IMG/VR virus record: IMGVR_UViG_3300032296_003095
Span: 1 to 39,247 of that record
From: a virus
DNA: 39,247 nt
Strand: one strand, 5' to 3'
Part shown: one piece after another, positions 14,047 to 22,507 of the stretch
Numbering within the stretch: position 1 is the stretch's first letter
Layout of the letters: each line of letters starts with the position of its first letter
Notes under the pieces: generated by a model
Seen by the model: the letters and a program-made list of their open reading frames with translations, nothing else
What the model was told of the DNA's origin: nothing
Databases searched by the model: none
Position numbers and translations under genes: made by a program

Positions 14047-14339
14047 AAACACAATCGACTACCACGCCGACCGAAGGTTGGCACCAGTGCCTGGTTCTGG
14101 CGTTCAAGCGCCTCAAATACATCCGATTCGGTGAACCATATTGGACGCACCGCTACCGCTGGCTCTACCTGCCGTGGGAATGGTCACGCAAGAAAAGCGC
14201 ACATGGAGGCTGGTTCTTCCTGACATGGCGGACTCCCATCGAAATGTTCGTCGGAGTCGAAAACCTCTCCCGTTGGCAAAACAAACGCACGGCACGCCGT
14301 CGCCAGAACAGTGATTATCCACACCAAAAGGGTGAATAA
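14043..14339 (+). CDS. Trp-rich accessory protein ending in NSDYPHQKGE
   Basis: 98 residues, rich in aromatic and basic residues (FGEPYWTHRYRWLYLPWEWS, WFFLTWRTPIEMFVGVEN). The last ten residues, NSDYPHQKGE, are encoded by the 52-bp element T2 and identical to the end of the unrelated protein at 9451. No family recognised; the Trp-rich middle may bind membrane or nucleic acid. Confidence 0.6.
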   Translation: MKTQSTTTPTEGWHQCLVLAFKRLKYIRFGEPYWTHRYRWLYLPWEWSRKKSAHGGWFFLTWRTPIEMFVGVENLSRWQNKRTARRRQNSDYPHQKGE

Positions 14340-14357
14340 CGCCCGCAATTCCACACC
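14306..14357 (+). repeat. 52-bp boundary element T2
   Basis: Matches T1 at 51 of 52 bases, including the perfect DnaA box (14315-14323), the ten-codon NSDYPHQKGE frame and its TAA. It ends three bases before the ATG of the gene at 14361. Confidence 0.85.
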
Positions 14358-14360
14358 ACC

Positions 14361-14594
14361 ATGCCTGTCATTGCCCAATCTCCTGCTGTGGAGCGTCATC
14401 AACAAACCTACCTGCAATGGTGGCAGGTGATGGAGATTTGTGAGGAGGCGGGGATCACGGTGAAACAGGCACGGCTCATGCTGGATGAGGAGAGCGGGGC
14501 GCGGAAGTATTTGCCAAAACGCTCGCGGCCCTTATACATCCGGCGTGTCGTGCTCAGTCTCTTTGGCCTGCTGGAGGAGGATTCCCCAGCGTAA
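14361..14594 (+). CDS. Small HTH-like protein
   Basis: 77 residues. WWQVMEICEEAGITVKQARL looks like a helix-turn-helix with a winged continuation (YLPKRSRPLYIRRVVLSLFG). Located between the T2 element and the portal gene, in a place where a small DNA-binding head protein is common; a small-terminase-like or regulatory role is possible. No family match claimed. Confidence 0.55.
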   Translation: MPVIAQSPAVERHQQTYLQWWQVMEICEEAGITVKQARLMLDEESGARKYLPKRSRPLYIRRVVLSLFGLLEEDSPA

Positions 14595-14629
14595 GGCCGG
14601 GCGAGGAATAATCCTTTCCTTTCACTGCC

Positions 14630-16930
14630 ATGAGCGATTCCGACGACACCCTGCACGAGCTGGAAACTGAGGCTGCGACCTCAGCGGCCGGCAGCAGCGA
14701 GCCATCCCTGCACACTCAAAAACTGGTGGAGGAACTGGAGCGCGAAACGGGCGATCTGGGGTCCTGGCTGACCACGGCTCGCGCCAATGAGGAGAACCTG
14801 CTGGCGATCTGGGACGGGCAAAGCGACGACGCCAAGAAGTGGGAGAAGAATTACAGCGAGCGCGTGTTTCCGTGGGACGGAGCCAGCGACACGCGGGTGC
14901 GGCTGATTGATGCCACCTCCGATGAACTGGCCTGCCTGTGCGTGATGAGCGTGTTCAGCGCGGATCTGCGTGTGATGGCGATGGAAGCGAGGGACGTGGA
15001 CGCGGCGGGCCGGGTGCAGACGCTGATCAATTACGAGCTGAAGCAGCGCCTCCGGGCCGAGCTGTGGCGCGAGCTGAATTTCCTCGCGCAATGGCAGCAA
15101 TGCTTTGGCCATGCCATCATGCACGTGGGCTGGAAGCAGGAATGGACAACCGGCCGCGAGTCCCTGAGCGAGCAGCAACTGGCCGAGATGATGGCGCAGG
15201 AAGGGCTGATGGAGATGGAGGCGATGACCGGCCAGCCTGTGGATGAGCAGCAGGCCGTGCTGATTCAGGAGGTGAGCCTTGCCACGGTGCTGGATGCGCT
15301 GGAAAGCGGCGGCCGTGCGCGGGAGATCGAGGGGCTGATCATGCGCCGCTTCCCGACCATCACCGAAAAGCGGGCCAAGCAAATCGTGAAGGACATTCGC
15401 GCTGAGGGCGTGGCGGAGTTTCGCCTGCCGGTGGCCAAACCGGGCCGCCCGACGGTCAAAGCGCTGACTCCGGGCATTGACGTGCTTTATCCCGGCTGGT
15501 GCGATGCGGTGACGGATGCACCCTGGGTGGCGATGGTGGTGCGGCTGAGCGAGCCGGATCTGCGGGCCAAGGTGAACGAAGGCTGGAGCAGCGAGTTCAT
15601 CGACGCCATGCTGGATGCCGGGCCTTCGCCCGTGCTCGACACCTCCATTCTGGAGCGCAATTTGAGCAGCCAGGTGAACCGCGTGCCGAATGGCCGCACC
15701 CGCGAGAATTTGCAGCGCAGGCTGGAGCGCAATGGCGAGTGCTACGAGTGCTTTCATGTGTTTGTCCGCGTGGTGGACGAGGAAGGCATTCCCGGCACGC
15801 AGGAGCTGGTGCTGCGCCCGGACCTCAAGAGCAAGGACGGCGGGCACATTCTCGGGCTGGACCGGCTGCTGGACTACTGGCACGAAGGCGGCTGCTTTGT
15901 CGATTTCCGCCGCGAGTGGAAGACGCGCAGCCTGTGGCAAGCCCGCGGACTGCCGGAGATGCTGGGCCCGTCGCAATGGGAAGTGAAGCATTTGCGGGAC
16001 AGCCGCATGGATCGCACCAGCCTCGCCACGCTGCCGCCGACTCGCGTGAATCCGCGCCGCCTGCCGGGCAATCAGGGCAAGTGGGATGTGAAGCCCGGCA
16101 CCAAGATCCCGGCCACCGAGGGCGACAACACCGATTTCATGCGCGTGCCGCCGATGGATGGCAGCAGCCTCGAAATGGAGGCCAGCATCCGCCGCGATGC
16201 CGCCGATGTGGCCGGACGTGTGCATCCCGAACTGCCACCGACGAAGATCGACCTGCAACGCCAGTGGATCGTGAACGGTTTCCTCACGCAGGCCCGCGAG
16301 GTGGTGCTGCGCATCCTGTCGCTGGATCAGCAATTCATGAGCCCGATTCAGGTGAGCCGCGTGATCGGCTCCGGGCCGATCCCGTATCAGGTGACCCGCG
16401 AGGAAATCGCCGGGCAATACGATCTGGTGATGAGCTTTGACGTGCGCACGCTCGATCCGAAGTTTGTCACCGAGCGCTGGGCGGCCATCAACGAAGCGCT
16501 CAAGACCGACCGCAGCGGCGCGCTCAATGACGTGGCACTCACTCGCTGGAAGCTGGCCAGCATCGACCCGAATCTGGCCGATCTGGCGATGCTGGACATG
16601 CAGGCCAAGAGCAAGCAGGAGGTGGAGGAGGAGCGCACCGCGCTCGGCAAGCTCATGCTCGGCATCGAAACGGTGCCGCCGGAGGGTGCCAATGCCCGCG
16701 TGCGGCTGGAGACGCTGCAAGGCGAGATCCAGCGCAATCCGAAAGCGCTGAGCCAGTATCAGCAAGACCCGCTTTTCCGCGATTCCGTGGACAAACGGCT
16801 GGCGAAGTGGGAATTTGACCTCACGCAGCAGGACAACGCCCGCATCGGCGCCACCGGCTGGGAGCCTGCGATGAAGGAACCGACCGCGGCGGAGAATCTG
16901 GCGGGAGCCACCGGCGTGATGCCGCAATGA
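14630..16930 (+). CDS. Portal protein
   Basis: 766 residues. FPWDGASDTRVRLIDATSDE near residue 83 is the motif of large podovirus/myovirus portal proteins, followed by the long alpha-helical body (LKQRLRAELWRELNFLAQWQ) and a clip and wing region with WGRDA-like strands. The Glu/Gln-rich C-terminus (SKQEVEEERTALGKLMLGIE) fits a barrel or tail extension. It forms the dodecameric DNA gate at the head vertex. Position after the terminase and before scaffold and capsid supports this. The length is close to that of P22-like portals. Confidence 0.8.
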   Translation: MSDSDDTLHELETEAATSAAGSSEPSLHTQKLVEELERETGDLGSWLTTARANEENLLAIWDGQSDDAKKWEKNYSERVFPWDGASDTRVRLIDATSDELACLCVMSVFSADLRVMAMEARDVDAAGRVQTLINYELKQRLRAELWRELNFLAQWQQCFGHAIMHVGWKQEWTTGRESLSEQQLAEMMAQEGLMEMEAMTGQPVDEQQAVLIQEVSLATVLDALESGGRAREIEGLIMRRFPTITEKRAKQIVKDIRAEGVAEFRLPVAKPGRPTVKALTPGIDVLYPGWCDAVTDAPWVAMVVRLSEPDLRAKVNEGWSSEFIDAMLDAGPSPVLDTSILERNLSSQVNRVPNGRTRENLQRRLERNGECYECFHVFVRVVDEEGIPGTQELVLRPDLKSKDGGHILGLDRLLDYWHEGGCFVDFRREWKTRSLWQARGLPEMLGPSQWEVKHLRDSRMDRTSLATLPPTRVNPRRLPGNQGKWDVKPGTKIPATEGDNTDFMRVPPMDGSSLEMEASIRRDAADVAGRVHPELPPTKIDLQRQWIVNGFLTQAREVVLRILSLDQQFMSPIQVSRVIGSGPIPYQVTREEIAGQYDLVMSFDVRTLDPKFVTERWAAINEALKTDRSGALNDVALTRWKLASIDPNLADLAMLDMQAKSKQEVEEERTALGKLMLGIETVPPEGANARVRLETLQGEIQRNPKALSQYQQDPLFRDSVDKRLAKWEFDLTQQDNARIGATGWEPAMKEPTAAENLAGATGVMPQ

Positions 16931-16943
16931 CGAATTTGAAACC

Positions 16944-17210
16944 ATGAGCACGATGCTGATCGAAACCATTCTCGAAGGCGGGCACCTGACGCAGGAGGAA
17001 TGCCAGAAGGCGCTGGCGGGCAAGCAGGGCACACCGGAGGTGCAGGCGTGCATCTCGTGGATCGAGTATCACATTGGCCTGGCGCACCAGGACGCGGAGG
17101 ACCAGCACGGACCGCGGCGAGATGAGGCCTGCGGCGCGGCCAAGGCGCTGCGAAAACTGCGCGAGGACCTGAAGGAGATGCTGGTGAGCGTGCGGCGGGA
17201 GGAAAGCTGA
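16944..17210 (+). CDS. Hypothetical small helical protein
   Basis: 88 residues beginning MSTMLIETILEGGHLTQEEC, followed by CISWIEYHIGLAHQDAEDQH and a helical basic end (AAKALRKLREDLKEMLVSVR). It lies between portal and scaffold genes, so it is probably made with the head proteins. No family recognised. Confidence 0.65.
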   Translation: MSTMLIETILEGGHLTQEECQKALAGKQGTPEVQACISWIEYHIGLAHQDAEDQHGPRRDEACGAAKALRKLREDLKEMLVSVRREES

Positions 17211-17225
17211 GAGGCTTTTTACTAT

Positions 17226-17255
17226 CCCAATCTGCCCCAATGTGCCCCAATCTAT
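17226..17255 (+). repeat. Three 10-bp direct repeats before the scaffold gene
   Basis: CCCAATCTGC, CCCAATGTGC and CCCAATCTAT follow one another with 10-bp spacing, one helical turn, in the 127-bp gap before the scaffold gene. They may bind a regulator of head gene expression. No clear promoter boxes are visible. Confidence 0.5.
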
Positions 17256-17337
17256 CCGCTGGGAACGGCGGAGGATGACAGAGTGGCAAGGAGTGTGGTT
17301 CGGTGGGCCTCATGCGCGGCAGGGCTGTGCATGACTT

Positions 17338-18522
17338 ATGGCAAAACCATCCAAAGCAGGAGGTGATTCAGCCTCCACTCCCGTTCAGGAAGCGGCACCG
17401 CAGCCAGCGGTGGCGCGTGCGGCGTCGGGACGCCGTGCCGAGAGCCCGGACCTCGCCAAGTCCGAGCAAGCCGCCATGCAGGCGGCGGAAGCCATGGCCG
17501 CAGAGCTGGCCGGTGTCGTCATGGACGAGCCGACCGAGGAAGTGACCAAGAAAGCTGCCGCTGCGAAGAAGGCGGAACCCCAGGCCGATGCTGACGCATC
17601 ACGCTCCGACGATCCCGACGACGGACCGCAGTTCAATCCCGACGCGCCGATTCTGGCCGACGAGGAAGACAACGGCGATCTGACCGACGACGACGCAGCG
17701 GCGGAAGGCGCGGCCGAGACAGAAGACGAATCCGAACACGAAGACGACGACCCCAAGGTTGCCGCCCTCAAGAAGGAGAACTTCAAGCAGCGCGAGAAGA
17801 AGCGCGAGCTTGAGGCGCAGATCAAAGCCCTCGCCGATGAAAAAGCCGAGCTGCAACGCAAGCTGTCCACGCTGGAAACCACGCCCACCGCGATGCCGGA
17901 CCTCGGCATCTACGCGGAGGCCAAAACGGTGACCGACGTGGAAAAGCTGGAAGCGCAGCAGAGCCAGTTTGTCGATTACCTGGAAAGCCTGCTGGATGAC
18001 GTGCAGGAGGTTTACACCCTCCCGACCGCCGCCGGACAGGAGCAGGAGTTCACCCGCCAGCAGCTCCGCGATTACCTGCGCGGTGCCAAGGCCAATGTGA
18101 AGATGGCCGACAAAGCCCGCAAGGCGCTGCAAATCTCCCACGAGGCGGAAGCCAAAGCCCGCAAAGTGTATCCCTGGGTGTTTGACCCCAAGGCCAAGAA
18201 CAACGGCGTGGTGCTCGATCTCGTGCAGGAAACCCCGGCGCTCAATGCGCTCCCGAACAAAGCCCTGCTGCTTGGCCGTCTGGCCATCGGCAAGATGGTG
18301 GAGAGCGGGAAATACTACCTCGTGCCTTACGGGACCAAGAAGCCCAAGGCGCAGGAAGCGGAGGAACGTCGTCCCACTGTCTCGGCCGCACCGTCTGCCG
18401 CGCGCCGCAGCGCCCCACCGGCGCGGACCAAGGAAAGCGTGCTCGACCGGATCAACCGCGGGGACAGCCAGGCCGCCGAAGAGGCCGCCATGGAACTGCT
18501 CAACAGCCATCCCGGCCTGTGA
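17338..18522 (+). CDS. Scaffolding protein
   Basis: 394 residues. An Ala/Lys-rich start is followed by a very acidic stretch (DDAAAEGAAETEDESEHEDD, residues 120-140), a long coiled coil (ALKKENFKQREKKRELEAQI, LADEKAELQRKLSTLE), a folded helical part (QLRDYLRGAKANVKMADKAR) and a basic Pro-rich C-terminus. Acidic plus coiled-coil protein immediately upstream of the capsid gene is the hallmark of podovirus scaffolds, which shape the prohead and then leave. No protease active site is seen. Confidence 0.75.
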   Translation: MAKPSKAGGDSASTPVQEAAPQPAVARAASGRRAESPDLAKSEQAAMQAAEAMAAELAGVVMDEPTEEVTKKAAAAKKAEPQADADASRSDDPDDGPQFNPDAPILADEEDNGDLTDDDAAAEGAAETEDESEHEDDDPKVAALKKENFKQREKKRELEAQIKALADEKAELQRKLSTLETTPTAMPDLGIYAEAKTVTDVEKLEAQQSQFVDYLESLLDDVQEVYTLPTAAGQEQEFTRQQLRDYLRGAKANVKMADKARKALQISHEAEAKARKVYPWVFDPKAKNNGVVLDLVQETPALNALPNKALLLGRLAIGKMVESGKYYLVPYGTKKPKAQEAEERRPTVSAAPSAARRSAPPARTKESVLDRINRGDSQAAEEAAMELLNSHPGL

Positions 18523-18545
18523 GCTCACTCACACCAAACCCATTC

Positions 18546-18561
18546 CTGAAAGGACAATACA
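18546..18561 (+). promoter_or_regulatory. Strong ribosome binding site of the capsid gene
   Basis: CTGAAAGGACAATACA before ATG 18562. The same TGAAAGGACA motif precedes the gene at 19657, and both leaders also share CACCAAACCCATT, so the leader appears duplicated. Confidence 0.6.
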
Positions 18562-19560
18562 ATGCCTCAAACCTTTGAACGCTCTCAAGTCGGCAAGCGC
18601 GAATCGCTTTCCGATGTCATCGCCGTGGCCGATGCCAAGAAGACGCCCCTCTTTGCCACCATCCGCAAGGGCTCCGACCCTGCCAACAGCCTGTTCTCGT
18701 GGCAGGCCGACGCCTACGCCACGCCGCAATCCGGCGCGATCGTGGACGGCTCCGACGTGAGCACCACCGAAGACGCCGCCGAAAACCGCCGCCTGCTCTC
18801 CAACTACACGGAAGAGTTCCGCCGCACGCCCAAAGTCAGCAAACGCTCGGAGCTCTCCGACGTGGCTGGCATCGGCATGAAGAAGGAAATGGCCAAGGCC
18901 ATCGTGAAGAAGCAGTTCGAGATCAAGCGCGACATCGAGGTCGCCTGGTGCTCCGACAACGTGGCGCAGGCCGACAACGGCACCGTCGGCTATCGCGGCC
19001 ACGGCCTCGGCTCGTGGATCAAAGCCACGGCGCAGACCGTGCTCCCGGTGGACAGCCTGTTCCTCACGCCTTCCGCCAGCATCGACACCACCGCGATGGC
19101 GTCCCTCACCACCGCTTTGGCGAATGGTGTGATGGAAAGCCAGTATGGCGTCGTCGGTGCGGAGATGAGCTACATGCTCCTGTGCGGCACCAGCCTGAAA
19201 AAGCAGTTCACCAAGATGGTGGGCTATCAGCCCGACGTGGCCAGCAACACCGCCATCAAGCGCACCTCCCGCGGCGATGAAGGCAAGTGGATCGACAACA
19301 TCCAGGTGTTCACCGGCGATTTCGGCACTTACGAGCTCGTGCTCAGCAACTGGCTCGGCTGGAACTACTCCACCAGCGCCAACAGCACCTATCGCGGCTA
19401 TGCCCTCGACATGGACATGCTGGAGTGCCGCTGGCAGCAGCCGGTGAAGTATGACCCGCTTCCTGATCTCGGCGGCGGTCCTCGTGGCGTGATCAGCGCC
19501 ATCGTGGGCCTGTGCGTCAAGAACCCGAAGGGCCTCGGCAAATTCGCGGCCACCTCGTAA
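18562..19560 (+). CDS. Major capsid protein, SU10-like (DUF5309-type)
   Basis: 332 residues. The N-terminal ESLSDVIAVADAKKTPLF with SWQADAYATPQ matches the opening of SU10/DUF5309 capsid proteins, an HK97-fold family. YTEEFRRTPKVSKRSELSDV forms the expected long helix region, and the C-terminal half is beta-rich with DNIQVFTGDFGTYELVLSN. It builds the icosahedral shell. It has a clear Shine-Dalgarno GAAAGGA 8 bases upstream, unusual in this genome, in keeping with high expression. Confidence 0.85.
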   Translation: MPQTFERSQVGKRESLSDVIAVADAKKTPLFATIRKGSDPANSLFSWQADAYATPQSGAIVDGSDVSTTEDAAENRRLLSNYTEEFRRTPKVSKRSELSDVAGIGMKKEMAKAIVKKQFEIKRDIEVAWCSDNVAQADNGTVGYRGHGLGSWIKATAQTVLPVDSLFLTPSASIDTTAMASLTTALANGVMESQYGVVGAEMSYMLLCGTSLKKQFTKMVGYQPDVASNTAIKRTSRGDEGKWIDNIQVFTGDFGTYELVLSNWLGWNYSTSANSTYRGYALDMDMLECRWQQPVKYDPLPDLGGGPRGVISAIVGLCVKNPKGLGKFAATS

Positions 19561-19576
19561 GCCGCGCCTCCCATCT

Positions 19577-19605
19577 CCGGCGGCAGGTGATGAGCCTGCC
19601 GCCGG
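19577..19605 (+). terminator. Hairpin between capsid and decoration genes
   Basis: CCGGCGGCAGG, 7-base loop, CCTGCCGCCGG: a perfect 11-bp stem. There is no T-run after it, so it may be an attenuator, an mRNA-stabilising 3' end for the capsid message, or a factor-dependent terminator. Confidence 0.6.
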
Positions 19606-19656
19606 GGAATCCCCTCACCAAACCCATTTCACACCCTCTTTTGAAAGGACACCATC

Positions 19657-20160
19657 ATGGCTGACCAAGCAGTTACCCTCGCCACGGCGACCAGCGCCTC
19701 CAAAGGCATCAAGATCGAACAGCTCTCCGCGGAGCAGAAGCGCCAGACGGGCTTCTCCCACTACTTCCGCATCCCGTTCGACATCCTCAACACTTCCACC
19801 TGGACCACCCAGGGCGATACCGTCACGGTGACGCTCGGCTCCACGCCCACGAAGTTCATCGTGGACAAGGCGGCGGTGAACATCTCCACCGCGTTTGCCA
19901 CCACCGGCACGCTCACCATTCAGGTGGGCACGGACGGCGACCCGGACAACTTCATCGACGCGCAGGACGCCAAGACGGCCGCGGTGCTCATCGGTGCCAG
20001 CGGCGCGGTGCCCGTCACGGAGGCCGGCACCATCGGTGTGGCCAGTGACGTGCTCGTGGCCCGTTTCACCACGCAGAGTGCCACCGGTGCCCCGGCGGAC
20101 ATCACTGCCGGTGTGGCCGAGGTCTTCCTCAGCGTGGTCAACGTGGACGACATCCTTTGA
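19657..20160 (+). CDS. Probable capsid decoration / head-stabilising protein
   Basis: 167 residues, rich in Thr, Ala and Val with regular beta strands (WTTQGDTVTVTLGSTPTKFI, TGTLTIQVGTDGDPDNFIDA) and no membrane segment. It directly follows the capsid gene, has its own strong GAAAGGA ribosome site, and is of the size of head decoration or trimeric spike proteins. The call rests on position, composition and expression signal; no family match is claimed. Confidence 0.5.
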   Translation: MADQAVTLATATSASKGIKIEQLSAEQKRQTGFSHYFRIPFDILNTSTWTTQGDTVTVTLGSTPTKFIVDKAAVNISTAFATTGTLTIQVGTDGDPDNFIDAQDAKTAAVLIGASGAVPVTEAGTIGVASDVLVARFTTQSATGAPADITAGVAEVFLSVVNVDDIL

Positions 20161-20292
20161 TCCGCCCTCACGCGGATCTCACCCGCTTGCCTGGAGACGG
20201 GCACGACACACCTCGGGCGGTTCTGGTCACTCTTCATGGTTGACCGGGGCCGTTCGAGGGTGCGGCGGGAGCTTCATGCCTTTTCACCTTTC

Positions 20293-20748
20293 ATGCACAC
20301 CGAAGCCCAGACTGAGACGTTTCTCGATTCCATCGCGCAAACAGGCGGCCACGAGCTGCTGAAGGCGGTGGAGGACGAGTTTCGCATGGGCTGGGAGATG
20401 GAGAAGGTGATGGTGGAGATGGAGCGCAATCGCATGGCGGAAGCCTGCACCCGGCTGGAAAGCGCTGCGGTGGATGGACTCGGCCGCGTGGAGATGGACA
20501 TCCCGGCCGCGAGTTATTATTACTGGATTCACGAGGGCCGGAAGCGTGGCGAAAAGCACATCTGGCGGCACAAGGAATTCCGCGAGGACTTCCGCAAGAA
20601 GAACCCGCAGTTTGCAGTGAGGTATCGCAGCGCCAAGCCGCGCAGCGGATGGACGCCTGAGATGAATACCCAGCGGGCAGGAGTGCCCGCGCTCCCTTCT
20701 GCTGGCATCGTGGCTGGCAGTAAATACGGACTGGGGGTGGCGGCATGA
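20293..20748 (+). CDS. Hypothetical virion-module protein
   Basis: 151 residues from ATG 20293 (MHTEAQTETFLDSIAQTGGH); an in-frame start at 20236 would add 19 Arg-rich residues. The N-terminal half is helical and acidic (KAVEDEFRMGWEMEKVMVEM). YYYWIHEGRKRGEKHIWRHK marks a second part. The C-terminus QRAGVPALPSAG comes from a REP-like element and looks like a recent extension. Located where head-completion proteins are expected. Confidence 0.6.
   Translation: MHTEAQTETFLDSIAQTGGHELLKAVEDEFRMGWEMEKVMVEMERNRMAEACTRLESAAVDGLGRVEMDIPAASYYYWIHEGRKRGEKHIWRHKEFREDFRKKNPQFAVRYRSAKPRSGWTPEMNTQRAGVPALPSAGIVAGSKYGLGVAA
20673..20696 (+). repeat. REP-like element, copy 2
   Basis: GCGGGCAGGAGTGCCCGC plus GCTCCC, identical to the copy at 10708-10731, inside the 3' end of the gene at 20293. 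Confidence 0.75.
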
Positions 20749-21425
20749 GGGGCCTCGCATTCAAGACGCTGCGCGATGGCATCCTGGACGATCTGGGCCG
20801 CACGGGCGACACGAGCACCACGATCCTCACGCAGATCACCACGGCGCTGAATCAGGCGCTGGACATCGCTTATCCGTGGATGACGAGCGGCTGGCCGGAG
20901 CTGCGCAAGGCGACGAGTGAAACGGTGACGAGTCAGGTGATCGATCTGGACACCGTGGGCAGCGGTTACTGGGGAGTGAGCCGCGTGATCCAAGTCACGC
21001 GCAATCATCCGCACACCGATGACCAGCCGCGCCCGGTGGAGTTCACCATCACGGGCAGCGGCATCGTGGTGCGTGGCGATGATCTGCCGAGCACGCTTTA
21101 CGTGGAGCACATCGAGGCTCCGCCGGTGTTTGCGAACACGCTGTGGGCCACGGCGACGCCTTATGCGGTGGGCGATGTGGTGCTGCAAACGAACGATGCC
21201 TACTACTGCACCACCGCGCACACCAGCGGCACGTTTTCCACGGATCTAGCCGCCTCCAAATGGGCGGTGCTGAAGGTGCCCGCCTTTCTCCACATCCCCC
21301 TGCGCACGGCTGTGACGGCCTACGTGCGCGGCACGGGTGCCCAAGACCAAACCAAACAACAACTGCTGACGCTGGTGGAACGCCAGCTCGAAGCCGTGGC
21401 TTTGCGCTACGAAAACCACTCTTAA
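20745..21425 (+). CDS. Head-tail connector / adaptor with CBM5/12-like insert
   Basis: 226 residues. The helical beginning (LRDGILDDLGRTGDTSTTIL, ITTALNQALDIAYPWMTSGW) and helical end (TAVTAYVRGTGAQDQTKQQL) enclose a beta domain, the pattern of podovirus tail-adaptor proteins. In the middle, ATPYAVGDVV and YYCTTAHTSG resemble carbohydrate-binding module family 5/12, also found at 24996. It overlaps the preceding gene by ATGA. The adaptor role is inferred from order and architecture. Confidence 0.55.
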   Translation: MRGLAFKTLRDGILDDLGRTGDTSTTILTQITTALNQALDIAYPWMTSGWPELRKATSETVTSQVIDLDTVGSGYWGVSRVIQVTRNHPHTDDQPRPVEFTITGSGIVVRGDDLPSTLYVEHIEAPPVFANTLWATATPYAVGDVVLQTNDAYYCTTAHTSGTFSTDLAASKWAVLKVPAFLHIPLRTAVTAYVRGTGAQDQTKQQLLTLVERQLEAVALRYENHS

Positions 21426-21427
21426 CT

Positions 21428-21745
21428 ATGAATGCCCTCCAAACCTCCGACCGCCAAAGCGCTGCCGCGCCGAGCACTTATGCCATCGACACGGCCAATC
21501 AGACTGTTTTCACCCTTGCCGCCGGTGAGGTGGGATTCATCCAGAATCTGGATGATGCCGCTCTGGCGGTGAAGCTGGGCGCATCGGCCAGCACCACCTC
21601 GCTTTCCATGATCCTGCAAGCGGGCTCCGCGGCGGATGATGGCAAAGGCGGTTTCACCTACATCACCGATTATACCGGCGCGGTGAGCGTGTGCGCGATG
21701 AGCGGCACGGCGCGCTACATCGCCTGGAAGCGCGCGCTTGGCTGA
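21428..21745 (+). CDS. Hypothetical small virion protein
   Basis: 105 residues starting MNALQTSDRQSAAAPSTYAI. A beta-sandwich-like pattern (QTVFTLAAGEVGFIQNLDDA, LAVKLGASASTTSLSMILQA) resembles small head or tail decoration proteins. No family match. It is placed two bases after the connector gene. Confidence 0.6.
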   Translation: MNALQTSDRQSAAAPSTYAIDTANQTVFTLAAGEVGFIQNLDDAALAVKLGASASTTSLSMILQAGSAADDGKGGFTYITDYTGAVSVCAMSGTARYIAWKRALG

Positions 21746-21772
21746 TCTTTTCACCCCTTCCCTGCCCTGCTC

Positions 21773-22501
21773 ATGAATCTGCTGCTGCGCACTGCTTCGC
21801 AAATCGTGAACCCGCTGGCCCGTCAGCGGTTCATGGGGTTTGGGACGGCTCCGGGCGGGGCGGCGGCGTTTAGCCCGTTGTCGCTCTCGCCGTCAACGTG
21901 GCTGGATGCCTCGCAGGAAACGCTGACGAATGGGGATGCCGCGCAGCCGCTGGATTTCAGCGGGAACGGTCGGCAGTTCAAGAATGCGACCTCGACGCGC
22001 AGGCCGACCTTCACGACGAATCAACAGAACGGGAAGCCGGGTTTTGTGTTCGACGGCGTGGATGACTACGTTTTGCCGGATGCGGGAATCGCGGTGAAGT
22101 GGGTGTTCTTGGTGGCGAAGCACAACGGCGCAACGTTTCCGGGCTTCTCGGGCTTTTACAACAACCTGAAAGACAGCGGCGGAGATCACACTTTTATCGG
22201 CAACAGCGGCGGCACTACGCTTTTCGCCTTTCACGGCAGTCTCGGGACGGTGACTTACCGCTTCAATCGAGCCGTATCCGCCTCTCGCGCCGCGCCGATG
22301 AATGCGGCAGGGCTGATGGTGGCGAAATTCGGCACGGCGGTGTCGTCCGGTCTGCGATTGGGCCTTGGTGGCGACCGCCTTTTTGCGGGCCGCTGGTTCA
22401 ACGGGACCGTGTTCGAGCTTTTGGAGTTCACCGCAGATCTGGCTGAAGCGGACTGCACCGCCTTAGAAAACTATCTCGCCGCTAAATGGGGCACTCCTTG
22501 A
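21773..22501 (+). CDS. LamG/concanavalin-like lectin-fold virion protein
   Basis: 242 residues. SPSTWLDASQ, FSGNGRQFKNAT, FVFDGVDDYV and the closing DCTALENYLAAKWGTP follow the pattern of LamG-like laminin-G/concanavalin domains that are common in secreted Verrucomicrobia and Planctomycetes proteins. A carbohydrate-binding role on the virion surface, perhaps host attachment, is likely. The short N-terminal part (MNLLLRTASQIVNPLARQRF) could attach it to the tail. Confidence 0.7.
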   Translation: MNLLLRTASQIVNPLARQRFMGFGTAPGGAAAFSPLSLSPSTWLDASQETLTNGDAAQPLDFSGNGRQFKNATSTRRPTFTTNQQNGKPGFVFDGVDDYVLPDAGIAVKWVFLVAKHNGATFPGFSGFYNNLKDSGGDHTFIGNSGGTTLFAFHGSLGTVTYRFNRAVSASRAAPMNAAGLMVAKFGTAVSSGLRLGLGGDRLFAGRWFNGTVFELLEFTADLAEADCTALENYLAAKWGTP

Positions 22502-22507
22502 TTCATC

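Noticed and set aside
14681-17053. 790-codon minus-strand frame
   Set aside because: It is antisense to the portal gene, with a His/Arg/Ala-rich composition expected from the opposite strand of GC-rich coding DNA.
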